From NCBI GenBank assembly GCA_002356515.1, contig AP017606.1, forward strand, positions 186,001-250,000: a stretch of DNA of 64,000 nucleotides. Reading direction: 5' to 3'. Position 1 is the stretch's first letter; each line of letters opens with the position of its first letter. Made by a program: the position numbers and the translations under genes. Below are positions 45,577-55,428 of this stretch, piece by piece. The notes beneath the pieces were generated by a model. It was not told where the DNA came from. It did not search any database and saw only the letters and a list, made by a program, of their open reading frames with translations. The stretch comes from Mesorhizobium loti. GTDB lineage: Bacteria > Pseudomonadota > Alphaproteobacteria > Rhizobiales > Rhizobiaceae.

Positions 45577-46289
45577 AGACGATGGTGGAGAGTGCACGTA
45601 GGAGAAGGGGAGGGGCGCAAGGAGGCGACGGCCGGCCAAATGACCATTTGTTTGATCGCGAGCTGGATCACCTGCCGCCGGAGGCGCGCTGGCGCGAATG
45701 GATGAACCGTGTCGAAGCAACGATCTTTGCGGCCAGCCAACCGGTGACACGCGAAACGCTCGCCCGGATTGTCGGCAAAAGCTGCAGCATCGATCTTTTG
45801 ATCGACGACATTCGCGAGGAATTGCGCGGCCGACCCTATGACCTCGTCGCCGTCGCCGGTGGCTGGAAGCACCTGACCCGGCCTGCCTATGCCGACGCCA
45901 TCCGCAGTGCAGCCGGCGGCAACGATCGCGCGGTACACCTCTCGCAGTCAGAGGTGCTGGTGCTGATGTGCATCGCCTACTTCCAGCCAATCACCCGCAC
46001 CGAGTTGTCGTCATTCTTCGGCAAGGAGATCAGTCGCGATTTTATTGGTCATCTGCGCGGTGCCGGTCTGATCGCTTCCGGTCCGCGTAGCCCGACCCCG
46101 GGCGCGCCCTACACCTACGTGACGACAAAAGAGTTCCTGCTGGAGTTCGGGCTCGAAACCTTGCGCGATCTTCCCGACTTCGAGGCGCTGGAGGATGCCG
46201 GGCTGCTGTCGAAGGAAAAGCTGCTTGCGGGCGACATCATGCCGGGGTTTTCGGGCCCCGGCGAGAATAATGCCGACGCCGACGAATAG
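45573..46289 (+). CDS. ScpB-like segregation/condensation protein
   Basis: 238 residues, start GTG 45573 overlapping the DUF1403 stop; ATG 45582 also possible. WREWMNRVEATIFAASQPVT, then TLARIVGKSCSIDLLIDDIR and YDLVAVAGGWKHLTRPAYAD are the first winged helix; QSEVLVLMCIAYFQPITRTE, LSSFFGKEISRDFIGHLRGA and the 'GAPYTYVTTKEFLLEFGL' end are the second. ScpB pairs with SMC and ScpA kleisin. Plasmid copies lack an adjacent scpA or smc, so this one either borrows the chromosomal complex or acts as a DNA-binding adaptor with DUF1403. It is the second gene of a two-gene unit. Confidence 0.88.
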   Translation: MKTMVESARRRRGGAQGGDGRPNDHLFDRELDHLPPEARWREWMNRVEATIFAASQPVTRETLARIVGKSCSIDLLIDDIREELRGRPYDLVAVAGGWKHLTRPAYADAIRSAAGGNDRAVHLSQSEVLVLMCIAYFQPITRTELSSFFGKEISRDFIGHLRGAGLIASGPRSPTPGAPYTYVTTKEFLLEFGLETLRDLPDFEALEDAGLLSKEKLLAGDIMPGFSGPGENNADADE

Positions 46290-46325
46290 AGGCCCTGTGC
46301 CTGGGCCGGCGGCGACCGGCCATCG

Positions 46326-47627
46326 TCACCGCAGCTTCTCGAGAGATCGGACAGCAAGATCGATTTTCCCTATGAGCTCTCTCAACGGCGCACAATCCGG
46401 ATAGTGCTGCATCAGCACGGACTGTGCGAGGCGGAGGTTCTCGATGTGCTGTTCGCCAGCTTTTGGCTTTCCTTCAATGGAATTCTCTCCGTAGTAGAGG
46501 TCGAAAAATACCGCATCGGGCATGGCCGCCCGATCGTGTTCGCATTGAACCCAGTCATCAAGCTCGCTTCGGACGGCATCAACGCGCTTGTACACGCCCG
46601 CGCGCGCTCGCGTGTCGGTCAGCACACTCTTCAGCAGGGTGCCTATCCTGGCATGCGCGTCCACGGGCATTGCCGCCTTCGGACGCCGGCGGCGCTGACC
46701 GCTGAGCGGCAGCCGGTACTCGACAGTGGTTTTGGGACCGCGTGGCGCGGGAGCTTTTCGTTGGACGTTTCTCGCGAGCTTCGCCTCGGCCTCAGCCCTC
46801 TCTCCCGGAGTCACAAAAGGAACGTGACCCTCGACGGCGACCCTGTCACAATTCGCGGGCACGATCGGTGAAGGAGCCTTGGAAAGCGCCTTGAGGAGCC
46901 GATCCAGCGAATATCCCTTCGACGTATCGGCATACAGATAAAGTTCACAGCCTTCCGGATAGTACATCCCCGCCCATTCCGGCCTTGCAAGCGACCAGTT
47001 GTGCTGCCGCGCCCAGGCGTCCCGTTCGGCAATTTTCGACGGAACACTCGCGGCGTAAGGTTCGTCGGCGCCGACATGATGTTTTGCCACTGGATCGTAC
47101 CAGACACTTCCATGATCACGTCCAGGCAAGCGGGCCGAATATACCGCTCCGCGTTCGACGTCTGCCTTGGATGGCTGCAGGCCGGTGATGTCCATGAACT
47201 GCAGTACCCTCGCGGCTCCGCAAGCGCGCTCCAGAGCCGCGCTCGCCGAGTCCGGTCGATACTCATCGACCACATGGTCTGAGGCATGACGTCGGAAACG
47301 ACCGAGCTTATGAGCATATCGATACTGAGATGGCTTGATCAGCTCATCGAGTGGCGTTGATAAGAATACCCGGATCGTCTCACGGCCGGAGGCTCCTGTT
47401 AGGCCATCGCGCCAGAAGGTGGAGATGTAGACGGCCTGCCGCGTCGAGCCGGCTTCCGCTGAACATGCGGTCAACGATCGCCGTGCATGCTGAAAATTGC
47501 CAAAGCCCGATGCTTGTGATGCTGTGTCGAGGGCTTTGCTGTGCGAGATCGAATCTCGCTTTGAGATCGCCTTGGCAAGGCGCTTTATGCCCTCAATCGA
47601 GGACGGCTGAATATCTGTCTTGGACAT
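46326..47627 (-). CDS. DUF5623 family protein
   Basis: 433 residues from ATG 47627, with AGGAGAA upstream. MSKTDIQPSSIEGIKRLAKA, then SKRDSISHSKALDTASQASG and FGNFQHARRSL is the conserved start that resembles small toxin-related 'glyoxalase superfamily protein' N-termini. Later come VYISTFWRDGLTGASGRETI, then RVLQFMDITGLQPSKA and WYDPVAKHHVGADEPYA, and a helical C-terminal domain. The family is found on alphaproteobacterial plasmids; function unknown. It stands alone on the minus strand. Its end overlaps no neighbour. Confidence 0.85.
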   Translation of the reverse strand: MSKTDIQPSSIEGIKRLAKAISKRDSISHSKALDTASQASGFGNFQHARRSLTACSAEAGSTRQAVYISTFWRDGLTGASGRETIRVFLSTPLDELIKPSQYRYAHKLGRFRRHASDHVVDEYRPDSASAALERACGAARVLQFMDITGLQPSKADVERGAVYSARLPGRDHGSVWYDPVAKHHVGADEPYAASVPSKIAERDAWARQHNWSLARPEWAGMYYPEGCELYLYADTSKGYSLDRLLKALSKAPSPIVPANCDRVAVEGHVPFVTPGERAEAEAKLARNVQRKAPAPRGPKTTVEYRLPLSGQRRRRPKAAMPVDAHARIGTLLKSVLTDTRARAGVYKRVDAVRSELDDWVQCEHDRAAMPDAVFFDLYYGENSIEGKPKAGEQHIENLRLAQSVLMQHYPDCAPLRELIGKIDLAVRSLEKLR

Positions 47628-47882
47628 GCCAGTTCTCCTGGCCCGTGGGGAAGTGTCGCCCGTCAACCACCTCGCGAGCCCGAACATGACATGAACGGGA
47701 GCGTCAGCAACGGCAGTGCTGTCAACAGCTTCGCAACGACGGGCGGCGCGCTCCTGCCAGAGCACCGAATCGCAGAATACAATTGATCCCCCTTCGTGAG
47801 AAGCGTTTGGGCGACTGCATTGCCCCCCAATTTCGAGGGTCACAGAGACGGCTTACGAGATGCTGCCCTGAGGGGATCCCGA

Positions 47883-48875
47883 TCAAATGACTCGCGAATA
47901 CGCCTCAAGCAGATCGATGAGGCCAGCATTCGGGGGTGGTGAGCGCTTTGACAATTGCGATTGCTGAGTCTTCTCCAGGATATCTGTAAATCGAGCGATC
48001 AGTTCTGAGTGGCCGCCCTCAGACAGAATAGCCCGACGTCGATGCGCGATGGCACCATCCTCATTGCTGAACAACCAGTCTGCAGGCTGCGTCGTAAGCG
48101 CGTTGAAGCAGTGGATGCGCGTTGCAGCCGATAGGCTGGTCAGGCGCTTTACCGAGCGAATGTCGGCGACAACTGGCGCATGCAGCAGGCGCGACACCAG
48201 ATCTTTGATCGTGGGCGAGCGTTTGGCAATTTCGATGCTGCAGATGTCCGCGATGGCACGTTCGAGCCGCCGCGACGCTGCGTTGATGGAGGTCTTCGGG
48301 GCGCCACGCAAATCGAAGCGGCATCGCGCGCAGAAATGCTGTGGGCGGAGCTCAGTTAGGTCAAAAGAGGCGACACCGGCGTGGCAGTTGGGACATCGAT
48401 CGCGAAGGCTGCAACGATGCATGAAGCAGGATATCCGAGATGACAGCCGCCACTGCCGGCGAAAATACGGTGCTTCGTCGTCGGCGAGACACAGAGGGCA
48501 ATACTGCATCCAGGTGGAACGGCTCCGGTGCGCGTTCTCGCGAAGAGGCAGCAGGAGCGGGATCAACGCACAACCGGTCATGGTCATCGTTATGATTTCT
48601 TCACGCGGAACACTCGTCTGATCAGCGAGCCAAGCGGCGACGTGGCGTGGAAGATGAAGATCGAGGCGCGGCGACCACATCCCGTTGCCGAGCCCGAGGA
48701 CGCTGGCGAACGACCGCGGTGCGATTCCGTTTGCGAGCGCGAGACGGCTGATCCAGCTCGACAGCAGCTCGTCCGGCTGCGGGTCGACAGAAACCGGCCA
48801 CCGACTAGGAACGACGTCGCCGTATCGCTCGCGAATCTCGATCGCGAAGCCCGCCCGTGCGCCATCACCTATCAC
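47883..48875 (-). CDS. TniQ-family transposition targeting protein
   Basis: 330 residues. WPVSVDPQPDELLSSWISRL, then ALANGIAPRSFASVLGLGNG match the TniQ N-terminus (a DNA-binding helix-turn-helix). Cys motifs follow: YCPLCLADDEAPYFRRQWRL, then HRCSLRDRCPNCHAG and FCARCRFDL, zinc-binding pairs. TniQ/TnsD proteins direct target choice for Tn7-like and Tn5053-like transposons. The start overlaps the tniB stop (ATGA). Intact, but the transposase TniA is missing except for its C-terminus, so the element cannot move by itself. Confidence 0.88.
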   Translation of the reverse strand: MIGDGARAGFAIEIRERYGDVVPSRWPVSVDPQPDELLSSWISRLALANGIAPRSFASVLGLGNGMWSPRLDLHLPRHVAAWLADQTSVPREEIITMTMTGCALIPLLLPLRENAHRSRSTWMQYCPLCLADDEAPYFRRQWRLSSRISCFMHRCSLRDRCPNCHAGVASFDLTELRPQHFCARCRFDLRGAPKTSINAASRRLERAIADICSIEIAKRSPTIKDLVSRLLHAPVVADIRSVKRLTSLSAATRIHCFNALTTQPADWLFSNEDGAIAHRRRAILSEGGHSELIARFTDILEKTQQSQLSKRSPPPNAGLIDLLEAYSRVI

Positions 48876-49750
48876 AGCAGGTCGTCGCGCACTGGTGCCC
48901 GCCGGCGCTTCGAGACCGGGACGTAGCGAAGCGCCTCGATCCCCGGTTTCGTGATCCGCTCCTCACGGGACCTCACCGCGGCCGCGGCCGCCGCGGAGAC
49001 AATCGCCACGATCTCGCCGATCAGTCCCTCGGAGAGCTGGAAGATCGATTGCGCCAAGGGTTCATCCGAGAGATCGGACGCGCGGGCGAGCGGCAGGGCG
49101 CTTTCGAGGCTATCGAGCAGCGCAAGGAACTCCTCGCCATATTGCCAACGTGGCACGGCGTGCAGGTCGAACCGGGTCGCCATTTCGGCAGTCTGGTTGA
49201 CGAAGTCGTAGATTGCGACCTCGCCTATCAGAACAGGCGAAATGTCGAACTGACGGCCGATCCTCCGAAGGAACGCAAGAACTGCCTCGACATCGCGCGC
49301 CCTGCCGCGCAGAGCATTGTGGAACTCATCGAAGATCAGTATTCTGGGCTTCAGCCTGTCGAGCAGATGATCGACCTGCTCGGCCTTACGGCCGACGTCC
49401 CGGCTGCTGCCGGTTGGCGCGTGCAACGCCTGCAGGATGCTCCCGTAGAAATGGGCGAGACCTGCGCCCTCGCGCGTCTGCACCACCCAGACTCGCTGCT
49501 GTTCGGCCGTCTTCAGATGCCCGACGGCGAACCGTTCGGCGATCATCGTCTTGCCGTTGGCATAGGGTCCGACGAGCATCAGGCCCAGGGTCCGCAACGA
49601 TGGCGGCCGCGACAGAAGCTCGGCAAGGCGTTCATGCGCCTGGACCGCCACTTGGTGTCCGATCCATCGCGGCGTCTGGATATACGCAATCCGCTCTTCC
49701 GTGCTGTGGTCGAGATGCGGGCGAACGTGATCGAGAAGATGATCAGTCAT
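48872..49750 (-). CDS. TniB-family transposition ATPase
   Basis: 292 residues from ATG 49750 (GGAGGA before it), which immediately follows the tniA stop. MLVGPYANGKTMIAERFAVG is Walker A; RPRILIFDEFHNALRGR is Walker B; TAEMATRFDLHAVPRWQYGE is the sensor region. TniB (TnsC/MuB relatives) is an AAA+ ATPase that brings target DNA to the transposase. Gene order tniA-tniB-tniQ is typical. The tniA part (49752-50045) is only a C-terminal piece fused with a metH fragment. Confidence 0.9.
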   Translation of the reverse strand: MTDHLLDHVRPHLDHSTEERIAYIQTPRWIGHQVAVQAHERLAELLSRPPSLRTLGLMLVGPYANGKTMIAERFAVGHLKTAEQQRVWVVQTREGAGLAHFYGSILQALHAPTGSSRDVGRKAEQVDHLLDRLKPRILIFDEFHNALRGRARDVEAVLAFLRRIGRQFDISPVLIGEVAIYDFVNQTAEMATRFDLHAVPRWQYGEEFLALLDSLESALPLARASDLSDEPLAQSIFQLSEGLIGEIVAIVSAAAAAAVRSREERITKPGIEALRYVPVSKRRRAPVRDDLL

Positions 49751-49751
49751 C

Positions 49752-50033
49752 TTACCAATCCTCCACCGGCAGGCGACGCTTTGGGCGAGCGGGATGATCG
49801 GCGGGTGCCGGCGCCGCCGGCCGCATCGCGTCATAGGGCTTTGGGGCGTCTGCGGCATGACTTCTGCGCACAGCATTACGAAGTTCCGCCTTCGACGGCT
49901 TCGTTCCGCCGGCAATCTCCGCGATCCGGCGGCGCAGCGTCACCTTCTCGACGTCCGTGCGCGCGTTCGCGGCGCGTCGCTGCAGGCGGTCGGCCTCGTG
50001 CTCCCACAACGTTATCGGAGCAAGCATGCCGTC

Positions 50034-50045
<12 letters not shown>
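49752..50045 (-). pseudogene. TniA C-terminal remnant fused to metH
   Basis: The minus-strand frame [20 protein letters not shown], then [16 protein letters not shown] and the tail ending RRLPVEDW is the helical C-terminus that ends TniA-type (DDE) transposases, just before tniB. It continues directly, in frame, from a methionine synthase sequence (RMHEK), so a deletion or insertion joined the two genes at about 50034-50046. The catalytic core is gone. Confidence 0.75.
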
Positions 50046-51204
<1,159 letters not shown>

Positions 51205-51238
51205 GACGGCTTGGAGAAGCCGGCTCCGCCGGCAATGA

Positions 51239-51508
51239 TTAGTATGCTGCTCCCCAGGGATGGCCGGTTTGGGGCGCCAGCATCCTATCCGCACGGGACC
51301 GCAAGATCATGGTGGCGATTCGTTCTGATCCGTCAGTGGCCCGCAAATAGGCCGCGAGGAGAACCGCAGGGTCAGCGCCGGGCGGGCGACCGCACAGACC
51401 TCGCTGATCCTTGAGCTTGTCCATCAAATCCGCAAACTGCGCGATCAAGCGGGCATGGCCGCCTGTGGCCAAGACGAGCCGACTGTCGGGCAACAGTATC
51501 GTCCTCAT
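51239..51508 (-). pseudogene. Remnant of a second TniQ C-terminus
   Basis: The frame LVLATGGHARLIAQFADLMD, then GADPAVLLAAYLRATDG matches the end of the intact TniQ (AILSEGGHSELIARFTDILE, then AGLIDLLEAYSRVI). No N-terminal part remains. It shows that a second related transposon once lay on the other side of the metH fragment, so the metH piece is bracketed by Tn remnants. Bases 51509-51754 hold nothing recognised. Confidence 0.65.
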
Positions 51509-51754
51509 TTGCCGTCAACCGGCTGGCAGGCTTATTCGCGAGCCATTCGAAGGAGCCGATACGCGAGGACGTAGACAGGTTCGTGATCGTCTTCCTCAAT
51601 TAGACGTTTGCAATGTGCGATTGCGTCCTCGACAGCATTGACGTCGCCGCGCCCGTGCCAGCATGGAAGAACGGGCTTGCCCAGGCTGGTAGCTCACGCG
51701 GCGACCGGCGGGACTTTGGTAAAATGATATCGCACCATTCACTGGTACTGCCCC

Positions 51755-52555
51755 CTAGGGGCGGGCAGAAATCATAATGTGCTGGATGGTTTGAATCTCG
51801 CGCCTCATCCACCTCAGGAGCTTCGGAATCCGTTCTTGTGGCATCTGTGTAGTTGTCGCCTTGATAGCCAAGGCCCCCACAACACCCCTACCATGCGGTC
51901 GGATCGGCAACGCTAGCGATGAAATTCCAGCTACGAGACGGCCCTGATCTAAAGCATATCCTACCTTACGGATGCTCGGCAGTTGATGCAGGATGTCCTC
52001 AGCACTTAGCCCGTTGAAAGCGTGGTAGAGGTGAGCGTCGGCGCTTATGATACTATTGGCTTCTTCAGGCGGCAGAAAAGCCAGAATTGCGAGGCTTGCC
52101 GAATCTACGCCCAGCGGCACTTGACTACACGCGTGACGGGCGAGGCTGTTAACAGGGTTGGTTCCCTCTTGCCTATCTATGCACACGCTATGGAAGCCGC
52201 TTCGCGCCACCAGAGAGACAGAATTCCCCGTTTTGGCTGCAAACCGCAATAGCGCGGCACCGCAGCAACGACGCAAGCTCGTGCTTTCGACTGCCTTGAC
52301 TCCGAGCGTGTATAACAACAACCCCAAGCGGTAACGCCTCGTGGAGGGTTCCTTTTCAAGTAGTAGATGCCGCTCAAGTGCGCTAACGATCCGATGCGTT
52401 GTCGACATGGTGAGGCCGAAAGCCTTCGCCATTTCGTGCACGCGCGCCCCTTCCTCCCCCGCCTCGGCAAGATAGTTTAGAAGAGCCATAGAGCGGTCGA
52501 GAAGCTGTGCGCCCTTTACTTCTTCGGTTTCAAGCTTATTGATTTGGCTTTTCAC
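51755..52555 (-). CDS. IclR-family transcriptional regulator
   Basis: 266 residues from GTG 52555 with GAGGGG upstream (a TTG at 52570 is alternative). MKSQINKLETEEVKGAQLLD leads into the winged helix (EGARVHEMAKAFGLTMSTTH, RIVSALERHLLLEKEPSTRR). The effector domain has ARSGFHSVCIDRQEGTNPVN and the end GVVGALAIKATTTQMPQERI, which binds small molecules. IclR proteins usually repress or activate adjacent catabolic genes. Two palindrome-like sites (52574-52626 and 54033-54060) are candidate targets. It probably controls the dehydrogenase and racemase genes next to it. Confidence 0.9.
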   Translation of the reverse strand: MKSQINKLETEEVKGAQLLDRSMALLNYLAEAGEEGARVHEMAKAFGLTMSTTHRIVSALERHLLLEKEPSTRRYRLGLLLYTLGVKAVESTSLRRCCGAALLRFAAKTGNSVSLVARSGFHSVCIDRQEGTNPVNSLARHACSQVPLGVDSASLAILAFLPPEEANSIISADAHLYHAFNGLSAEDILHQLPSIRKVGYALDQGRLVAGISSLALPIRPHGRGVVGALAIKATTTQMPQERIPKLLRWMRREIQTIQHIMISARP

Positions 52556-52573
52556 GATGACGCCCCTCAAGGT

Positions 52574-52626
52574 TTGGAAAACCGGTCGACTTGCTAGGGC
52601 GCTCGGTGGAAAGACCGGTGTTCCAA
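52574..52626. promoter_or_regulatory. Inverted repeat upstream of the IclR gene
   Basis: TTGGAAAACCGGTC (52574-52587) and GACCGGTGTTCCAA (52613-52626), 13 of 14 bases complementary with a 25-base spacer, ending just before the ribosome-binding site of the IclR gene. A likely autoregulatory site. Confidence 0.5.
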
Positions 52627-52773
52627 GCTAAATCAGTCGGCGGCGGCTGCATTTGTTGTGCGATCACGCGAGACGCTTACGGTGGCAGACAACCTATAGG
52701 CGAGCGAGAGGATGAAAGGGCTCAGATCGAACAAACAGCTGTGCCTTCGTAGGCCAGATCGCGATTTATGAAG

Positions 52774-53928
52774 TCAGGCGGCGCGAATCGCGCCTGATTG
52801 AAGGCGACCGCAATATTCGGCGTATTTAGCTGCCAACTCCTCGGCGCGTTTTTCGCACTCATCCAGCGGCATTGCTTCGCAATCATAGCCGAGCAACTCA
52901 CGCAGGATTCCTGCCGATTCAACCGTGAAGCGCACGGTACCGTCGCTTTCGACCGCCTCGATCCCATCGTACTTCTGGCATTGTGAATTGATCTCCACCG
53001 CATCGTCCAATGACAAGCCTTGAGGCAGTTCGATCGAAATACCAGTTGGAGCAATCCTAACGGGATAGCCTCCCACGAGACCTAGTGGTCCCGGCGCGTG
53101 AACAACGCGTTCCAAGTGATCGGCAAACGCACGTAGAATGGCTGTCGCTGACGAAGCGGTGACGGATTGGCCCGCAAGACCTTTGACCCGGCGGAAACGT
53201 CCGGCCACGTTCGCGAAGATCTCATCATGCCCCAGTTCCTGTGGCTTAACTTCCTGGCCGTTCCGATATATGCTCAAGTGATAGGGCGCTCCGTCCGTGG
53301 AACCGGTGCTTGGCATACGATAACTGACATAATGTTGGGCAAAAAACTGCACATCCACCGCTTTCAATTCGCAACCCAGAAGATGTGCGGCTGCCAACCG
53401 GATGCCCGGCACGGCGTTTGCGATGTTACCGATCCCAATTGTCGGCGAGAGACCCTCGGCCGCAAGCGCGGCATTCGTCACGTCAGGGTAGGATGCGTTT
53501 ACGACGATGCTCTCCACACCAGCTTCCCGCACAGCCTTCATGAGGCGTCGTATGAGCATTAGATGCATAGGCGTCCATACCCCGCCGCGTGCTCGATCGA
53601 TCTGCTGATAGGCATCGGTCGGCAATTGCGTTATCCGCCACCAGGAATGCAAAGTCGTGGCATTAAAAATTATGTCAGGACGGAGGGCCGCTAGGCGCTC
53701 TGCTGTCGCCTCTGTATTCATCAAATCCAGCGGAACTATCTCAATGGCAGGAGAGAGCCCGAGGTTGAGGGCAGTGTACTTTGAGAGGTTGACCCTCAAC
53801 GAGGCCCGCTGGAGATCTCGTGCTCCAACGTGCAGATCGTAGGGTCTGCCACTTTGGCAGAGAAAATCAAGAACGGCCCCACCAAGTACGCCATGCCCAA
53901 CAATCAGTATCTTTACCCGGCCATTCAC
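52774..53928 (-). CDS. Saccharopine-dehydrogenase-like NAD(P)-binding protein
   Basis: 384 residues from GTG 53928, with GGTGGAGG upstream; an ATG at 53979 is less likely. KILIVGHGVLGGAVLDFLCQ is the Rossmann dinucleotide-binding motif, followed by LHVGARDLQRASLRVN and PDIIFNATTLHSWWRI. The C-terminal half resembles the saccharopine-dehydrogenase/homospermidine-synthase-like fold. These enzymes reduce or oxidise imines formed between an amine and an oxo-acid; the substrate here is unknown. It is divergent from alr across a 313-base gap with an AT-rich palindrome. Possible opine-like chemistry is inference from context. Confidence 0.75.
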   Translation of the reverse strand: MNGRVKILIVGHGVLGGAVLDFLCQSGRPYDLHVGARDLQRASLRVNLSKYTALNLGLSPAIEIVPLDLMNTEATAERLAALRPDIIFNATTLHSWWRITQLPTDAYQQIDRARGGVWTPMHLMLIRRLMKAVREAGVESIVVNASYPDVTNAALAAEGLSPTIGIGNIANAVPGIRLAAAHLLGCELKAVDVQFFAQHYVSYRMPSTGSTDGAPYHLSIYRNGQEVKPQELGHDEIFANVAGRFRRVKGLAGQSVTASSATAILRAFADHLERVVHAPGPLGLVGGYPVRIAPTGISIELPQGLSLDDAVEINSQCQKYDGIEAVESDGTVRFTVESAGILRELLGYDCEAMPLDECEKRAEELAAKYAEYCGRLQSGAIRAA

Positions 53929-54032
53929 TGCAGACCTCCACCTTCGTTGCCGAAGAGGGTTGTAACGTGACATTTGCAAGGATGAAAGGAGAGTTCCGTG
54001 AATTTTATGTCCAACGTGCGAAACAATAGTGC

Positions 54033-54060
54033 AATGTAATTTTACATTATTTTACATTAT
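54033..54060. promoter_or_regulatory. AT-rich palindrome and direct repeats between dehydrogenase and racemase genes
   Basis: AATGTAA-TT-TTACATT (54033-54048) is a perfect palindrome; TTTACATTAT follows twice in tandem (54041-54050, 54051-54060). The 313-base gap divides two divergent genes, so this may be the operator for the IclR regulator. Confidence 0.5.
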
Positions 54061-54241
54061 ATTTACTGGACTTTTGGCTGGCTTGTTGTTCTTATCGGCA
54101 TATATCATTGTCAAAGCTGATACTTGCAGACGTGTGGCGGGAGGTATTGAGTGCGACTAAGCCTTTGATGTAACGGCTTACATGTCGCCCGACGAATTGC
54201 GGTGCTTCGAAGCGCGAACCGAGGACGGTGGAGAGCAAGGC

Positions 54242-55408
54242 ATGTTGACCTCGGTACGACCTGCCGATGTTGTACTCGAAATCGATCTCAGCGCAATTCA
54301 GGCGAACTTTCAGACTATATCGGCTCTCGTTGGGCCACAGGTAAGGGTAGCCGCTGTCGTCAAAAGCGACGCCTACGGGCTTGGCTTGGTTAAGGTTGCA
54401 GGCGCGCTCATTGACGCCGGATGCGATCTGCTCTTCGTCGGCAATCTGCACGAAGCGTTGCTTCTGAGATCTTCCCACATTAGCGCGGCAGTTGCGGTTT
54501 TTTGTGATGAGTTTGCGAGGTATGGCGAACACTATCGATCGAACGGCCTCATACCAGTTGTGAACAATTCTGTCGAACTGGATGCCATTTGCGGCGCACG
54601 GGAGCCGCAAGCATACTTCCTCAACGTGGAGACTGGGCTCTCTCGCCTTGGGCTCGCTTTCGATGATGTACGGCGCAGGTATCTTGGTGGTATCTTCAAG
54701 CGGCGTCCGCCTTCGGTCGTGCTCAGCCACCTCGCATGCAGCGAACGCGCTGGGGACGCAATGAATCTGCTACAATGGAACCGCTTTCGGGCGACGTCAG
54801 ACCTGCTAAAACCGACACTTCTCAGTCTCGCGGCCTCCGCCGGTGTGTGGCTAGGGAAGCGCTATCACTTCGATATGGTGCGGGTGGGCTCGGCCCTTTA
54901 CGGACTTAATAATGCCGGCATCCGGCCAAATCCTTTAAAGCCCGTTGTCGGCGTCAAGGCAAAAACACTCGACGCGCGCAACGTAGCAAGGAGTGAGGCA
55001 GTTGGCTACGGTGCGACTTTTCGAACGGGCCGAGCCAGCCGCCTAGCAATCGCCGGGATCGGCTACAAGCATGGCCTTCCATGGGCCTGCGCCAACAAGA
55101 TATCCGTCCGGTTTGCTGGATATTCCGCTCCATTAGTCGGAAGGGTGTCCATGGAATACATAACAATCGATGTAACGGATGTTCCCGAAGCGCTTTGCGG
55201 TCCGGGTACGAATGTGGAACTGCTGAGTGACGATTTCACCGTCGATGACCTTGCCGCGTCCGCTGGCGTTCATCCACAAGAAGTGCTCACGCGGCTTGGT
55301 GTCGGTTGCGCAAGGCAGTATCTGGATGGTTCTTCTGCATCTGCGGGGTTCCCGGGCAATTTGACTAATGCGGGCCCTGGCCACGATCCGCGCGCCATCC
55401 TTGGCTAG
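54242..55408 (+). CDS. Alanine racemase-like enzyme
   Basis: 388 residues from ATG 54242, with GGAGAG upstream. The PLP lysine lies in VRVAAVVKSDAYGLG. Fold-type III motifs follow: FLNVETGLSRLGL, LSHLACSERAG, FDMVRVGSALYGL, then VGYGATFRTGRASRLAIAGI, with the catalytic Tyr-containing loop GRVSMEYITIDVTDV and the cap domain. It interconverts L- and D-amino acids, most likely alanine, with PLP. A catabolic rather than cell-wall role is suggested by its setting beside an IclR regulator and amino-acid-like transport genes. Named by fold only; the substrate could be another small amino acid. Confidence 0.88.
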   Translation: MLTSVRPADVVLEIDLSAIQANFQTISALVGPQVRVAAVVKSDAYGLGLVKVAGALIDAGCDLLFVGNLHEALLLRSSHISAAVAVFCDEFARYGEHYRSNGLIPVVNNSVELDAICGAREPQAYFLNVETGLSRLGLAFDDVRRRYLGGIFKRRPPSVVLSHLACSERAGDAMNLLQWNRFRATSDLLKPTLLSLAASAGVWLGKRYHFDMVRVGSALYGLNNAGIRPNPLKPVVGVKAKTLDARNVARSEAVGYGATFRTGRASRLAIAGIGYKHGLPWACANKISVRFAGYSAPLVGRVSMEYITIDVTDVPEALCGPGTNVELLSDDFTVDDLAASAGVHPQEVLTRLGVGCARQYLDGSSASAGFPGNLTNAGPGHDPRAILG

Positions 55409-55428
55409 AGCGAAGAGGCCCGACTGCC

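Noticed and set aside
44476..45990. 504-codon minus-strand frame opposite DUF1403/ScpB
   Set aside because: Composition of a shadow frame; both plus-strand genes have recognised domains.
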